In this document: piece by piece, positions 1 to 8,880 of the stretch
Layout of the letters: every line of letters starts with the position of its first letter
How positions within the stretch are numbered: position 1 is the first letter of the stretch
From: Christiangramia sabulilitoris
Lineage (GTDB): Bacteria; Bacteroidota; Bacteroidia; Flavobacteriales; Flavobacteriaceae
DNA length: 64,000 bases
Reading direction: 5' to 3'
NCBI RefSeq assembly: GCF_007050985.1
Contig: NZ_VHSF01000003.1
Span: forward strand, 407,500 to 471,499
Program-made: the position numbers and the translations under genes
The notes under the pieces: model-generated
Databases searched by the model: none
Seen by the model: only the letters and a program-made list of their open reading frames with translations
What the model was told of the DNA's origin: nothing

Positions 1-656
1 TTGATCCCTAAAGTCTGGGCAAGACCTATTAAAGAGATCTGGATCTGGTTATCTGCGACGATCATGCGCTGTTTTTCATCTGCAATGGTTGCCTGGATCT
101 CCAGAAGGTCTCCCTGGGGCAAAACACCTGCCTCCACAAGGTCTCGGGTTCTAACTAACTGTTGCTGGGTCACTTCGTTCTGAGCCTTTAACACCTCCAG
201 GTTTTGTTTACTGAACAACACCTGTAAGTAAGCATCTGCAACGAACAGGGCTATATCATCTTTCATCTTATCCAGAGAATATTCACTGGCTATTCTTGAA
301 ATTCTTGCCCGCTGTAATTGTTTGAAATTTCTCAGCCCATCATAAAGGGTTAAACCGGCGGTTACACCGGCAGAGAAGTTTCTGGTAGTCTGATTTTGTA
401 AAATTCCGGTAGTTACGTTTTGGGTAAGACCTGTATTCCAGGCATTGGTCGCCTGGCCATTTATACTAGGTATAAAATTACCCAGGGCATCACGTTTTTC
501 TATATCTGAAAGCTCTACCTCAAGTTCAGATTGTTTTACCTGGATGTTATTATCTAAAGCGTAATTAACGCATTCTTCCAGGGTCCATTCCTTTTGCTGC
601 GCAGTAAGCAGGCTGGAAAAAAGCAATAGGGTGACTAGTAAACTATAATTCTTCAT
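1..656 (-). CDS. TolC-family outer membrane efflux protein (3' end cut by window edge)
   Basis: The reading frame starts at an ATG at 656 and stays open to the left edge, giving about 218 N-terminal residues. It begins with a signal peptide (MKNYSLLVTLLLFSSLLTA) and the WTLEECVNYALDNN motif typical of TolC/OEP proteins, followed by helices such as SELEVELSDIEKRDALGNFIPS, the usual coiled-coil half-barrel region. It would be the outer-membrane channel for the exporter encoded by the next four genes and is the last gene of that operon seen here. A full-length member would have about 430-450 residues, so roughly half is missing outside the window. Family assignment is firm; the substrate is unknown. 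Confidence 0.85.
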   Translation of the reverse strand, partial: MKNYSLLVTLLLFSSLLTAQQKEWTLEECVNYALDNNIQVKQSELEVELSDIEKRDALGNFIPSINGQATNAWNTGLTQNVTTGILQNQTTRNFSAGVTAGLTLYDGLRNFKQLQRARISRIASEYSLDKMKDDIALFVADAYLQVLFSKQNLEVLKAQNEVTQQQLVRTRDLVEAGVLPQGDLLEIQATIADEKQRMIVADNQIQISLIGLAQTLGI

Positions 657-717
657 AATAAGATTCTGTATGATATGTCTGTAAAAGATGGATGTTGTTA
701 CACTAGGAATAAAAATT

Positions 718-1836
718 CTAATTTTGAGCAAGATTCATAGGAGCCTTGAGCTGGTTCCAAACCTTTATCTTATCTCCTTTTTCCAAGCCGCTAAGCACCT
801 CTACATTTATACCATCACTCACCCCAAGCTCTACATCGCGCTTTTCGAATTCCTGGTCTCCGGTCATAATTTCCACGAAAGGCTCCTTAGTTTCCGGATC
901 GAACTGAACCAAAGCCTCTTTAATAGCCAGCACACTATCTGCACGCGCCAGGATGATCGAGGCATTTGCACTTAAGCCGGCACGAATAAACGTGGTATCT
1001 GCTTTATCTAAAGTTCCTTTTATTTCAAATTGAATTGCCCCGTTATCCTCGACCCCTTTTGGAGCTATATAATCCAGGACAGCATTAAATGTTTTATTTT
1101 CTATAGCTCCCACGGTCACCTCTAGTGGAAGATCTTCCTTAATTTTTCCTACTTCACTTTCATCCACCTTACCTTCAAAGATCATTTCATTTACATCGGC
1201 TAAAGTTGCGATGGTGGTACCATCATTAAAGTTGTTACTCTCAATTACCTGGTTCCCTGCTTTCACCGGAACATCCAGCACCATACCTTCTACGGTAGAC
1301 CGGATAAGGGTGTTCGCTGCACTCCCAATCCCACTGGTGGTACCTGTTCTCACAATCTCATAATTCTGCTGAGCAGACTTATAATTTTGTTCTGCTCTTT
1401 TATAGCTTACCTCTGCAGCATCAAAATCGTTCGCCGAAATCACTCCTTTATCAAAAAGCGCTTTTTGTCTTTCAAAAACTTTCTTTTCATTTTCCAGGTT
1501 AATTTTTGCAGTGGCTACCGCATCCTTTGCACTCTGCAGGGAAGAAACATTTGGGATTACCCTGATTTTTGCGATCAGATCACCCGCCTTGATCCTGTCC
1601 CCGGCTTCAATATAGATCTCATCGATAATACCCGAAATATTTGGTTTAATAAGCACCTCTTCTTTAGGAACAATTTTCCCTGTAGCAACGGTTTTCTTAA
1701 TGATGGTTTGTTCTGTAGGCTCTTCAGTTTGATAAACTACTGGATCTTCCTGATTCTTTTGATATAGATAATACAGAGCTCCCACGAAGGTCACCGCTAT
1801 AAAAACTAAGATTCCGATGGTTACAAATTTTTTCAT
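718..1836 (-). CDS. HlyD/MacA-type periplasmic adaptor of an efflux pump
   Basis: This 372-residue protein has one N-terminal membrane anchor (about residues 5-25), then a biotinyl-lipoyl-like half (GKIVPKEEVLIKPNISG), a coiled-coil hairpin (about residues 100-165), the second lipoyl half and a beta-barrel domain. This order is that of membrane fusion proteins that join an inner-membrane pump to a TolC channel. It sits between two ABC permease genes and a TolC-like gene, so it most likely works with the MacB-like permeases rather than with an RND pump. Spacing to the permease upstream is 27 bases. The substrate cannot be told from sequence. Confidence 0.85.
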   Translation of the reverse strand: MKKFVTIGILVFIAVTFVGALYYLYQKNQEDPVVYQTEEPTEQTIIKKTVATGKIVPKEEVLIKPNISGIIDEIYIEAGDRIKAGDLIAKIRVIPNVSSLQSAKDAVATAKINLENEKKVFERQKALFDKGVISANDFDAAEVSYKRAEQNYKSAQQNYEIVRTGTTSGIGSAANTLIRSTVEGMVLDVPVKAGNQVIESNNFNDGTTIATLADVNEMIFEGKVDESEVGKIKEDLPLEVTVGAIENKTFNAVLDYIAPKGVEDNGAIQFEIKGTLDKADTTFIRAGLSANASIILARADSVLAIKEALVQFDPETKEPFVEIMTGDQEFEKRDVELGVSDGINVEVLSGLEKGDKIKVWNQLKAPMNLAQN

Positions 1837-1863
1837 TTTTAGATTGTATTAGTTTTAAAGGTA

Positions 1864-3126
1864 TTATTCTGTTCTTAAAGCATCTACGGGTTTCACCCTG
1901 ATCGCTTGTTGCGCCGGTATAAGCCCGGCAAGCAATCCTGAAATAATTAAAATTGAAAGAGCGATCATAACCACTCCAAGGTTAACGGAAGGGTTAAGGA
2001 ACATCATTTCTGAAGTATCCATTCCACTCAACTGAATATTCACCAGCCAGATCACCGCCGTAGCAAGTATAATCCCCGCCATTCCAGAAATAATGGTTAA
2101 AAAAACAGACTCCATTAATATCTGCCCCCTAATAGACCATGGGGTTGCACCCAGGGCACGTCGCACTCCTATTTCATTTGTTCTTTCTTTGACCACGATA
2201 AGCATAATATTACTAATCCCGATAATTCCCGAAAGTAGAACCAGCACCCCTACAAAATAGGCCACCGCTTTTAGCGCAATAAAAAGCCCATTCACTTTGC
2301 TGAATTCCTGGTAAAGGTCAAAGTTCCCGATGGCGCGATCGTCTTCGGGATGTATCGTATGCCGTGTTTTCACGATATCTATGATATTTTCTTTCAACTC
2401 GGTTATAGAATATCCATCCCTGGCAGTTATCGCCATCCAGCCTACTTTATCCCCTCTGTTAAAAGCCTGGGAAAATGCCGTAAAAGGAACGAAGATCTGT
2501 TTTTGCCCTTCCTCTATGTCTCCACCCTGACTTTTTTTCTTATAGGTACCAATTACCATAAAATTCACTCCATTAATTTTAATGTAGGTTCCTAAGGGAT
2601 CTTCTCCTGAATCATATAAGGTCGTTTTTACTCCCTCGCCGATGACTGCCACCTTGCGTTTATCGTTAATGTCTGAATAATTGATAAAACGTCCGGTGGT
2701 GATATCCATAGGCTCCTGCTGAATGATCTCAGGATAATCTCCATAGACATTAAAAGCACCTGTATTTAGACCTCGAACCACGTTATTTGCACCACCAAAA
2801 CCTCCTAACTGATTTCTGGGAGATACAAATCTTAATCCGGGAACCTGATCTTTTATAGCGGTGACATCATCCATATCATAGCTAAAACGACGCCCCTTAG
2901 GCATTCCCTTATATGGTTTGGAAGCAACCTGGGTCCACATGAACATGGTATTGGTTGCGATCCCGCTAAACCCTTGCTTGACACCATTTTCCAGACCCTT
3001 TCCTGCAGCCAGCAGGATCACCAGAATAAATATCCCCCATAATACCCCGAAAGCAGTTAGAACAGTCCTGAACCAATTGGCGGTCAGGGCTTCAATGATT
3101 TCACTCCAACGATCTCTGCTAAACAT
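1864..3126 (-). CDS. MacB-like ABC transporter permease (FtsX family), second copy
   Basis: The 420-residue protein has the MacB architecture without a fused ATPase: one N-terminal transmembrane helix (about residues 18-42), a large periplasmic MacB-PCD domain, then three C-terminal helices in an FtsX domain containing the conserved KERTNEIGVRRALGATPWSI loop that contacts the ATPase. It is paralogous to the gene just upstream, which ends one base before it begins, so the two probably form a heterodimer driven by the ATPase at 4365-5066. Such pumps act from the periplasm in a mechanotransmission manner; the cargo (peptide, lipid or antibiotic) is not predictable. Confidence 0.88.
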   Translation of the reverse strand: MFSRDRWSEIIEALTANWFRTVLTAFGVLWGIFILVILLAAGKGLENGVKQGFSGIATNTMFMWTQVASKPYKGMPKGRRFSYDMDDVTAIKDQVPGLRFVSPRNQLGGFGGANNVVRGLNTGAFNVYGDYPEIIQQEPMDITTGRFINYSDINDKRKVAVIGEGVKTTLYDSGEDPLGTYIKINGVNFMVIGTYKKKSQGGDIEEGQKQIFVPFTAFSQAFNRGDKVGWMAITARDGYSITELKENIIDIVKTRHTIHPEDDRAIGNFDLYQEFSKVNGLFIALKAVAYFVGVLVLLSGIIGISNIMLIVVKERTNEIGVRRALGATPWSIRGQILMESVFLTIISGMAGIILATAVIWLVNIQLSGMDTSEMMFLNPSVNLGVVMIALSILIISGLLAGLIPAQQAIRVKPVDALRTE

Positions 3127-3127
3127 A

Positions 3128-4372
3128 TTATTCGTCTCTTAATGCGTTAATAGGTCTTATTCTCGCTGCGCGCCAGGCCGGAAAAAATCCTGCCAGGGCG
3201 CCTGCCAGTACCAGGATCACTACTGTATTTATTGCAACCGTAAAATTCACGGTGGGATTATAGATATACTGTGTTTCAATAAGTGGACCTACAAACTCAA
3301 GCAGGGCGAGACTAAAAATAAGGCCAAGGAATCCGGCTATCGCGGTTACGAAAATAGACTCGTGCAGGATCATCCCTATAATGGAGATTGGCTGGGCACC
3401 CAGCGCTTTTCTTATTCCTATTTCCCGGGTTCTTTCCTTAACAATTATTAGCATGATATTGCTTACTCCTACCACTCCCGCTATGATCGTACATATCCCA
3501 ACTCCCCAGAAAAATAATCTAATCATATCCATAAGAGTGAAAAACCTTTTAGCATTTTCCAGGTAGTTATTTATCCGGATCGCACTGTCGTCATCTGGTG
3601 CAATAGTGTGTCTCATTTTTAGAAATTGCTCCAGTTCTTCAGAAAACTGACTGGAAGCGGCAACCGCTGCATCAAAATTATCTTCCGGTTTCAGGGTAAG
3701 ATAGAGCCGGTTAATATTATTTCCACCACCAAAAGCTTTCTGCGCGGTGGTTATGGGAATTACCGCCCTTGTTTCCTCACGTTCTCCGCCCGGATCTGTA
3801 TAAACCCCCACCACTTTAAAGTTGACTCCTGAAACCTGTACGATCTTTCCAATCGCATCTTCCTCTTTGAACAAATCCAGTTTTAACCTGTTCCCTATTA
3901 CCATGGTTTTTTCAGAATTCGAAAGATCATTGAAATCTATAAACCTGCCAGATGTGAGAGAGATATTTTCAAGTTCCTGGTAGGCGGGAAAAGTTCCGCG
4001 CAGATCATAAGAGCCCGATTCTTTGCCGTAATTGAGAACCTGCCCCCAGTTTTGATAAACCGAAGAAGCTTTATCAAGCTTTTCTCCATATAATCTTAAG
4101 ATCTGGTCGTAATCCTCGTTCTTTAACTGAATCCTTCTTCCCGGGTTTAGACCGTTGTGCTCTTTAGAAGTAACCCCGGGAAACACAAAGATCAGGTTAG
4201 AAGCATCCTGTTCAAATTCCCGGGCAATACCGTTGCGCATACCTTCTCCAATTCCCAAAAGGATCACCAGGATAAAAATCCCTGAAGCTACAGACAAGCC
4301 GGTAAGAAACGTTCGTAATTTGTTCTTACGAATTGTTTCGAATATTTCGTCCCATCTGTCTAAATCAAACAT
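3128..4372 (-). CDS. MacB-like ABC transporter permease (FtsX family), first copy
   Basis: This 414-residue protein has an N-terminal transmembrane helix (about residues 20-42), a MacB-type periplasmic domain and three C-terminal helices with the conserved coupling loop KERTREIGIRKALGAQPISI. It overlaps the ATPase gene upstream by 8 bases, which implies translational coupling, and is followed at once by a second permease of the same family. The separate ATPase plus two unlike permeases is a common arrangement in Bacteroidota, in place of a single MacB polypeptide. Confidence 0.88.
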   Translation of the reverse strand: MFDLDRWDEIFETIRKNKLRTFLTGLSVASGIFILVILLGIGEGMRNGIAREFEQDASNLIFVFPGVTSKEHNGLNPGRRIQLKNEDYDQILRLYGEKLDKASSVYQNWGQVLNYGKESGSYDLRGTFPAYQELENISLTSGRFIDFNDLSNSEKTMVIGNRLKLDLFKEEDAIGKIVQVSGVNFKVVGVYTDPGGEREETRAVIPITTAQKAFGGGNNINRLYLTLKPEDNFDAAVAASSQFSEELEQFLKMRHTIAPDDDSAIRINNYLENAKRFFTLMDMIRLFFWGVGICTIIAGVVGVSNIMLIIVKERTREIGIRKALGAQPISIIGMILHESIFVTAIAGFLGLIFSLALLEFVGPLIETQYIYNPTVNFTVAINTVVILVLAGALAGFFPAWRAARIRPINALRDE

Positions 4373-5066
4373 TTTGCGCAGCCCTATTCTGTGAAATCAG
4401 AGTATCTTCTATTATAACACCATCCTTAAGATTAACGATCCTTTTCGTCATTTGTGCGATGTCATGTTCATGGGTTACCACTAAAATGGTACGTCCTTCG
4501 TCGTTTATTTCCTGGATAAGCTCCATCACTTCATAAGAGGTTTTTGTATCAAGAGCCCCGGTAGGTTCATCTGCAAGTAATACTTTAGGATCACTGGCCA
4601 GCGCCCTGGCGATAGCCACCCGCTGTTTCTGCCCTCCTGAAAGTTCATTAGGAAGATGAGAAGCCCAGTCTGCCAGACCCACTTTTTCCAGGTAACTCAT
4701 AGCCCTGTCCATTCTTTCCCCGCGGGCCATCCCCTGGTAATAGAGTGGCAGAGCTACATTATCTAAGGCATTTTTATAACCAATAAGATTAAAAGACTGG
4801 AAGATAAACCCGAGAAATTTATTCCGGTATTTGGCCGCCAGTTTTTCACTAAGATTTTTAATATGGACTCCGTCAAGGATATAAGAACCTTCATCGGCTT
4901 CATCCAGCATTCCCAGGATATTTAAAAGTGTGGATTTTCCGGATCCCGACGATCCCATGATAGACAGCAGCTCACCTTCAGCTACCTTAAAATTTATCCC
5001 TTTTAATACGTGCAAGGAATTAGCACCCATCTTATAGGATTTGTGAAGATTTGAAATTTCAATCAT
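4365..5066 (-). CDS. ABC transporter ATP-binding protein (MacB/LolD type)
   Basis: The 233-residue protein is a complete nucleotide-binding domain: Walker [11 protein letters not shown]-loop FIFQSFNLI, signature [15 protein letters not shown], Walker [13 protein letters not shown] and the switch histidine in VVTHEHD. Its length and closest motif pattern are those of the LolD/MacB-ATPase group that powers FtsX-type permeases. It is the first gene of the five-gene export operon running to the left edge of the window and overlaps the first permease by 8 bases. Confidence 0.93.
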   Translation of the reverse strand: MIEISNLHKSYKMGANSLHVLKGINFKVAEGELLSIMGSSGSGKSTLLNILGMLDEADEGSYILDGVHIKNLSEKLAAKYRNKFLGFIFQSFNLIGYKNALDNVALPLYYQGMARGERMDRAMSYLEKVGLADWASHLPNELSGGQKQRVAIARALASDPKVLLADEPTGALDTKTSYEVMELIQEINDEGRTILVVTHEHDIAQMTKRIVNLKDGVIIEDTLISQNRAAQNV

Positions 5067-5188
5067 GAGTGATGGTTATTACGCAGAGAAATGACTCCCT
5101 ACCTAATAAGACTGTTAAAAAATTAAATTGTTACAGTCTAATTTTAAAAACCATTAAGACTATGATCGAAAAAACCGAAAAAGAATGA

Positions 5189-5428
5189 TCAGGAAGTACT
5201 TTTCTTTTTTCTGCGAGATCTGTAAATGAAATAACCCACGCCTCCAACGAGCAGATAAGGAAAGATCATAAGAAAAAGAATACCATCATTAATGCCTTTA
5301 GCAGTACTTTGATCTGCTTCACTCTCCAGTACAGCACGGCACATGGAACATTGCGCAGCCGCCAAATCCGAACTCAAAAACAATATCAAAAATAATACTC
5401 CTGCTACACCGACATTTTTCATCTTCAT
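5189..5428 (-). CDS. small membrane protein with CSMC motif
   Basis: I do not recognise a named family. The 79-residue protein starts with a signal-peptide-like helix ending near AAAQ, has a CSMC pair directly after it, then an acidic stretch and a second hydrophobic helix (about residues 48-68) with a basic RSRRKKK end. This predicts a small inner-membrane protein with the two cysteines on the outer face. It lies 41 bases after a DUF420 gene and an SCO gene, so a role in copper handling for the oxidase is possible but is only a guess from context. Confidence 0.7.
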   Translation of the reverse strand: MKMKNVGVAGVLFLILFLSSDLAAAQCSMCRAVLESEADQSTAKGINDGILFLMIFPYLLVGGVGYFIYRSRRKKKSTS

Positions 5429-5469
5429 TTTTCTTTGATCACTTTAAAATTAAGAATTTATCCGCATAA

Positions 5470-6009
5470 CTAATAATATGGCATCATAAACAGGAATACC
5501 AGAACTCCTGTAACTGCTACATATAACCAAATAGGGAACGTCCATCTGGCAATTTTCGCATGCTTTTCATATTCCCCCTTTAAACCCCTGTACATGGTAA
5601 AAAGAACTAACGGAACTATTATTCCCGAAAGTACGATATGCGTAATGAGAATAAAGAAATATACATACCTGAACATACCTTCGCCCCCGTATGGGACCGG
5701 CTCATTACTGATCTTGGATAACACATAACTTACCAGAAATATTACAGAAAGTCCAAAAGCCGCGATCATGGTATTTCTATGCTGAATATATTTCTGAACA
5801 CTCATAAAAAAATAACCAATGATCAATAACACGGCAGTAAGAAAATTCAAAATACCATGAAACAATGGAAAGGTAATCGCCTCAGCACCAAAAATATTAT
5901 ATCGCTCCGGGAGCAACATAAGCACAAGAACTATTACAGGAACCGCAATAGATAAAGCTATAATAACCGGAACGGCTACTTTGTCTGAAGTGTTTAAAGT
6001 CGTTTTCAA
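5470..6009 (-). CDS. DUF420 family membrane protein
   Basis: The 179-residue protein has about five hydrophobic helices and matches the DUF420/YozB family, which is found beside cytochrome oxidase and SCO genes in many bacteria. Conserved-looking polar residues lie in helices 2 to 4 (FHGILNF, QKYIQHRN, ITHIVLSG), including histidines that could bind metal or heme. Its start overlaps the SCO gene stop by 4 bases. The biochemical role of the family is not established; involvement in oxidase assembly is inferred from the neighbourhood. Confidence 0.8.
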   Translation of the reverse strand: MKTTLNTSDKVAVPVIIALSIAVPVIVLVLMLLPERYNIFGAEAITFPLFHGILNFLTAVLLIIGYFFMSVQKYIQHRNTMIAAFGLSVIFLVSYVLSKISNEPVPYGGEGMFRYVYFFILITHIVLSGIIVPLVLFTMYRGLKGEYEKHAKIARWTFPIWLYVAVTGVLVFLFMMPYY

Positions 6010-6740
6010 AGTAAATTGTTTATATCCTCTATTAGAATTTCGATTTGCGGTTCTTCTTCCCCACGAGCAACGCTCTTATTTCTTTCTACTGAACCACGGT
6101 AGTAAATAAGGGGATTTCCAAATTTATCTTTTCTGGACCTGATAAACCCATCCTTGTCCACCAAAGCAAACAGACCCTGGTGGGCAAAACCTCCTGCTGC
6201 GTTTTTATCTTCGCCCGCATACAGTCCAAATCCCTGGTTAGCCAATGCATAGATCTCCTCACGGTCACCGGTCATGAGGTTCCAGCCGGGACTGGTAATA
6301 TTATACTGGGAAGCATATTCAGAAAGGACTTCTGGGGTATCATGCACAGGATCTATAGAAAAAGAGGCAATACCAAAATCTTTACGATCGTCAAACACTT
6401 CCTGGATCTCTACAAGATTTTTATTCATTATAGGGCAGATGGTGGGACAGGTCGTAAAAAAGAATTCAACCACGTATACCTTTCCTTTATAATCTTCATT
6501 AGAGATCGTATCACCGTTCTGATTAATAAACTCGAACTGCGGTGCTCTTTTCTTTTCCCCATCCAGAACAATATAAGAAAGAGGTTCATCGCTCTTTTTA
6601 AGAGTATGCTCTTTCTTCTGATTCAGCCGGTTGGAAGAAACAATTTCATTATCGCTTATCCGGTCTATGATCTTTGGAATAAAAATAATTCCGAAAATCA
6701 GAATTACCAATGAGATCCCTACGTATGAGTAGTTTTTCAT
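6006..6740 (-). CDS. SCO1/SenC family copper-chaperone-like protein
   Basis: The 244-residue protein has an N-terminal membrane anchor (about residues 5-25) and a thioredoxin-like domain with the copper-binding TTCPTICP motif near residue 96 and the distal histidine in GGFAHQG near residue 187. These three ligands define SCO proteins, which deliver copper to, or keep reduced, the CuA cysteines of oxidase subunit II. It follows the cysteine-less homologue at 6742-7386 after one base and overlaps DUF420 by 4 bases, so the three are one transcription unit. Confidence 0.93.
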   Translation of the reverse strand: MKNYSYVGISLVILIFGIIFIPKIIDRISDNEIVSSNRLNQKKEHTLKKSDEPLSYIVLDGEKKRAPQFEFINQNGDTISNEDYKGKVYVVEFFFTTCPTICPIMNKNLVEIQEVFDDRKDFGIASFSIDPVHDTPEVLSEYASQYNITSPGWNLMTGDREEIYALANQGFGLYAGEDKNAAGGFAHQGLFALVDKDGFIRSRKDKFGNPLIYYRGSVERNKSVARGEEEPQIEILIEDINNLL

Positions 6741-6741
6741 T

Positions 6742-7386
6742 TTATTTTTTTCTTTCAGGATTATTCCTTTTCAAAGCAAGACGATATTCGGCCAGAATAA
6801 CCTTTACATCATCATTCATTTTATTGTTCAGCTCAGCGACATCTCTTGAGTCATACCCAAAGAGCTTACCGTAATCTTCATCATCGTCCCTTCCGCGTAG
6901 ATTTGCGTCTTTATCCACGATAAAAACATAAGGAGTATGATCATTCTCATCCAGTTCGTGCGGCGTATTAAAACTTGAAAATACTTCCTGTACTTCCTTA
7001 CTGCTGCCATAAGCGATCTTCCATTTGGAAGATTCACTTATTTTTTTGAATTCCTCCACAAAATCGCTGGTTTCATTCCTTGCTTCTTCCGGAAGGATAA
7101 GCACAAATTGAAAGTCATCAAAATCGTAGTATTTTTCCAGGATCTTCTTGTCCAGGTTAAAGGTATTGCCTTTGATGTTTTCAAGATCTGAACCAAAGAA
7201 GGCCACCACGCTTATATGATCTTTGAAGCTAATGATACTGTCAGTGTTTGTATCGAAACTGCCAATATCCTGAACGTTTTGAGTAAGCACAGGTAATTTG
7301 GCAAAATTGTTTTTACCGGATGCAAAGAACAGGTAAGCAGTAATAGGAAGAGCGAATAAAATTCCAAGTACCAGAAACTTTTTCAT
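6742..7386 (-). CDS. cysteine-less thioredoxin-fold (SCO-like) membrane-anchored protein
   Basis: The 214-residue protein has an N-terminal anchor (about residues 4-22) and then a domain with thioredoxin-like spacing: a strand-loop VVAFFGSDLENIKG where SCO has its CxxxC, and a later PYVFIVDKDANLRG that matches the SCO segment before the beta hairpin. It has no cysteine at all, so it cannot bind copper in the SCO way or do disulfide exchange. I therefore call it SCO-like by context and fold pattern only. It lies directly before the true SCO gene and after a transcription terminator that separates it from oxidase subunit IV. Confidence 0.6.
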   Translation of the reverse strand: MKKFLVLGILFALPITAYLFFASGKNNFAKLPVLTQNVQDIGSFDTNTDSIISFKDHISVVAFFGSDLENIKGNTFNLDKKILEKYYDFDDFQFVLILPEEARNETSDFVEEFKKISESSKWKIAYGSSKEVQEVFSSFNTPHELDENDHTPYVFIVDKDANLRGRDDDEDYGKLFGYDSRDVAELNNKMNDDVKVILAEYRLALKRNNPERKK

Positions 7387-7422
7387 AAGTATAAATCCAG
7401 TTTTACTAAGGGTTACAAAAAT

Positions 7423-7447
7423 AAAAAGACGGTTTTATAAAACCGCC
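7423..7447 (-). terminator. intrinsic terminator after oxidase subunit IV gene
   Basis: On the minus strand a stem GGCGGTTTT / AAAACCGTC (7428-7447, one G-U pair) is followed by five T. It lies between the subunit IV gene and the SCO-like gene and should end the cyoE-coxIII-coxIII-coxIV transcript. Confidence 0.75.
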
Positions 7448-7473
7448 TTTTCCTATGCATTTAACTTTTGTTG

Positions 7474-7836
7474 TTAGAAGTCCCAGGCAACATGCCCGCC
7501 CTTGTAAATATCATATATATATCCACCTTCTGTAAGAAGGATAAAAATAAGGTAGCTTACAAGGAAGATCGAAGTCCAAACGATCGCTCTTCTCAAACCT
7601 TTGCTCTCATGCTCAAGGTGCATAAAAGCCCAGGCTATATAGTATGCCTTATAAATTGTAAGGATTATAAAGATCCAGTTAAGCAATCTCATTCCTAAGA
7701 AATTGGTATCGGTTAAGAATTCCGGTTTAATGATCCCCAGAATCACCTCTACTATAGTTACTACAGAAAGTATTGCGAAAACTATCCAGATCCTTTTGGT
7801 TGCAGATCCGTGATGTTGTGTAGTATCGTGAGCCAT
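7474..7836 (-). CDS. cytochrome c oxidase subunit IV family protein
   Basis: The 120-residue protein has three hydrophobic helices (about residues 15-37, 44-70 and 80-105) with the sequence pattern of prokaryotic oxidase subunit IV (Cox4/CyoD-like), including the central YYIAWAFMHLEHESKGLR. It is the last gene before the terminator and follows the 326-residue subunit III gene by 18 bases. It probably stabilises the oxidase rather than taking part in catalysis. Confidence 0.85.
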   Translation of the reverse strand: MAHDTTQHHGSATKRIWIVFAILSVVTIVEVILGIIKPEFLTDTNFLGMRLLNWIFIILTIYKAYYIAWAFMHLEHESKGLRRAIVWTSIFLVSYLIFILLTEGGYIYDIYKGGHVAWDF

Positions 7837-7854
7837 AATAATTTTATTTCTGAA

Positions 7855-8835
7855 TTATACCAGGTAAAAGAAAGTAAATACAAATACCCATACCAGGTCT
7901 ACAAAGTGCCAGTAAAGTCCAACTTTCTCAACCATTTCATAACTTCCGCGACGATCATAGGTTCCTATGATCACGTTAAAGAAGATGATGATGTTGATGA
8001 TCACTCCTGAAAATACGTGGAACCCGTGAAAACCTGTAATAAAGAAAAAGAAATCGGCAAACAAAGGAGCGCCATATTCATTTTCGGTAAGGTTTGCACC
8101 TTCTACAGTTCCAATAGCCTCAGTATTTAATTTCAGCAACGACTCGTCTCTAGAAAGAATTGTTTTCTGACCATCTTCTGTAAGGGTCTGAGTTCTGATT
8201 AGCAAATCTTCATTTTGAATGAACCCTGCTTTAATTTCTTCAAGACTATAAGTAGGAAGTTCTTCGCCAGAATCGAACCAGATACCATTATTGGCATCAT
8301 GTTCCACACGAACACCTTCAATTGGCACAGCGATTTCTGAAAGAGCTACTCGTTCACCTTCGGCATCTACGAACTGAAGAATGTTACCTCCTGCAGTTTT
8401 AACCGCACCATATTCACCACTAATAAAGTTCTTCCACTCCCACGCCTGAGATCCTACGAAAATAAGACCCCCAATAATGGTAAGGAACATATAAATTGTC
8501 ACTTTTCCTTTCTTCATATGATGACCTGCATCTACTGCAAGTACCATTGTAACCGAAGAAAAAATAAGGATAAACGTCATCAATGCCACGTAGTACATCG
8601 GGGCATCTACTCCATGCAAAAACGGGAAGTGATTGAACACCTCATCTGCGATTGGCCATGAATCGATGAATTTAAATCTTGAAAAACCATAAGCGGCAAG
8701 GAATCCTGAAAAGGTCAAAGCATCGGAAAGAATGAAGAACCACATCATCATTTTTCCGTAACTTGCTTTTAGTGGTTCATTACCACCACCCCAGGTTTTT
8801 CCTTCTGTGCCTGTTCTAACGACAGTAGCCTCCAT
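7855..8835 (-). CDS. heme-copper oxidase subunit III with a large inserted loop
   Basis: The 326-residue protein has helices typical of oxidase subunit III (MMMWFFILSDALTFSGF at the start; FFFFITGFHGFHVFSG and YWHFVDLVWVFVFTFFY near the end, the last being the family signature). Usual subunit III lengths are about 200-270; here residues of about 141-258 form an acidic, polar insertion between the fourth and fifth helices that should be a domain outside the membrane. It lies between another subunit III gene (8881-9462) and subunit IV. Functional assignment is firm; the role of the insertion is unknown. Confidence 0.9.
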   Translation of the reverse strand: MEATVVRTGTEGKTWGGGNEPLKASYGKMMMWFFILSDALTFSGFLAAYGFSRFKFIDSWPIADEVFNHFPFLHGVDAPMYYVALMTFILIFSSVTMVLAVDAGHHMKKGKVTIYMFLTIIGGLIFVGSQAWEWKNFISGEYGAVKTAGGNILQFVDAEGERVALSEIAVPIEGVRVEHDANNGIWFDSGEELPTYSLEEIKAGFIQNEDLLIRTQTLTEDGQKTILSRDESLLKLNTEAIGTVEGANLTENEYGAPLFADFFFFITGFHGFHVFSGVIINIIIFFNVIIGTYDRRGSYEMVEKVGLYWHFVDLVWVFVFTFFYLV

Positions 8836-8880
8836 AGAAGTATTTTAATGTTAAAGGATGCGCAAAAATACGCTTTTTTA

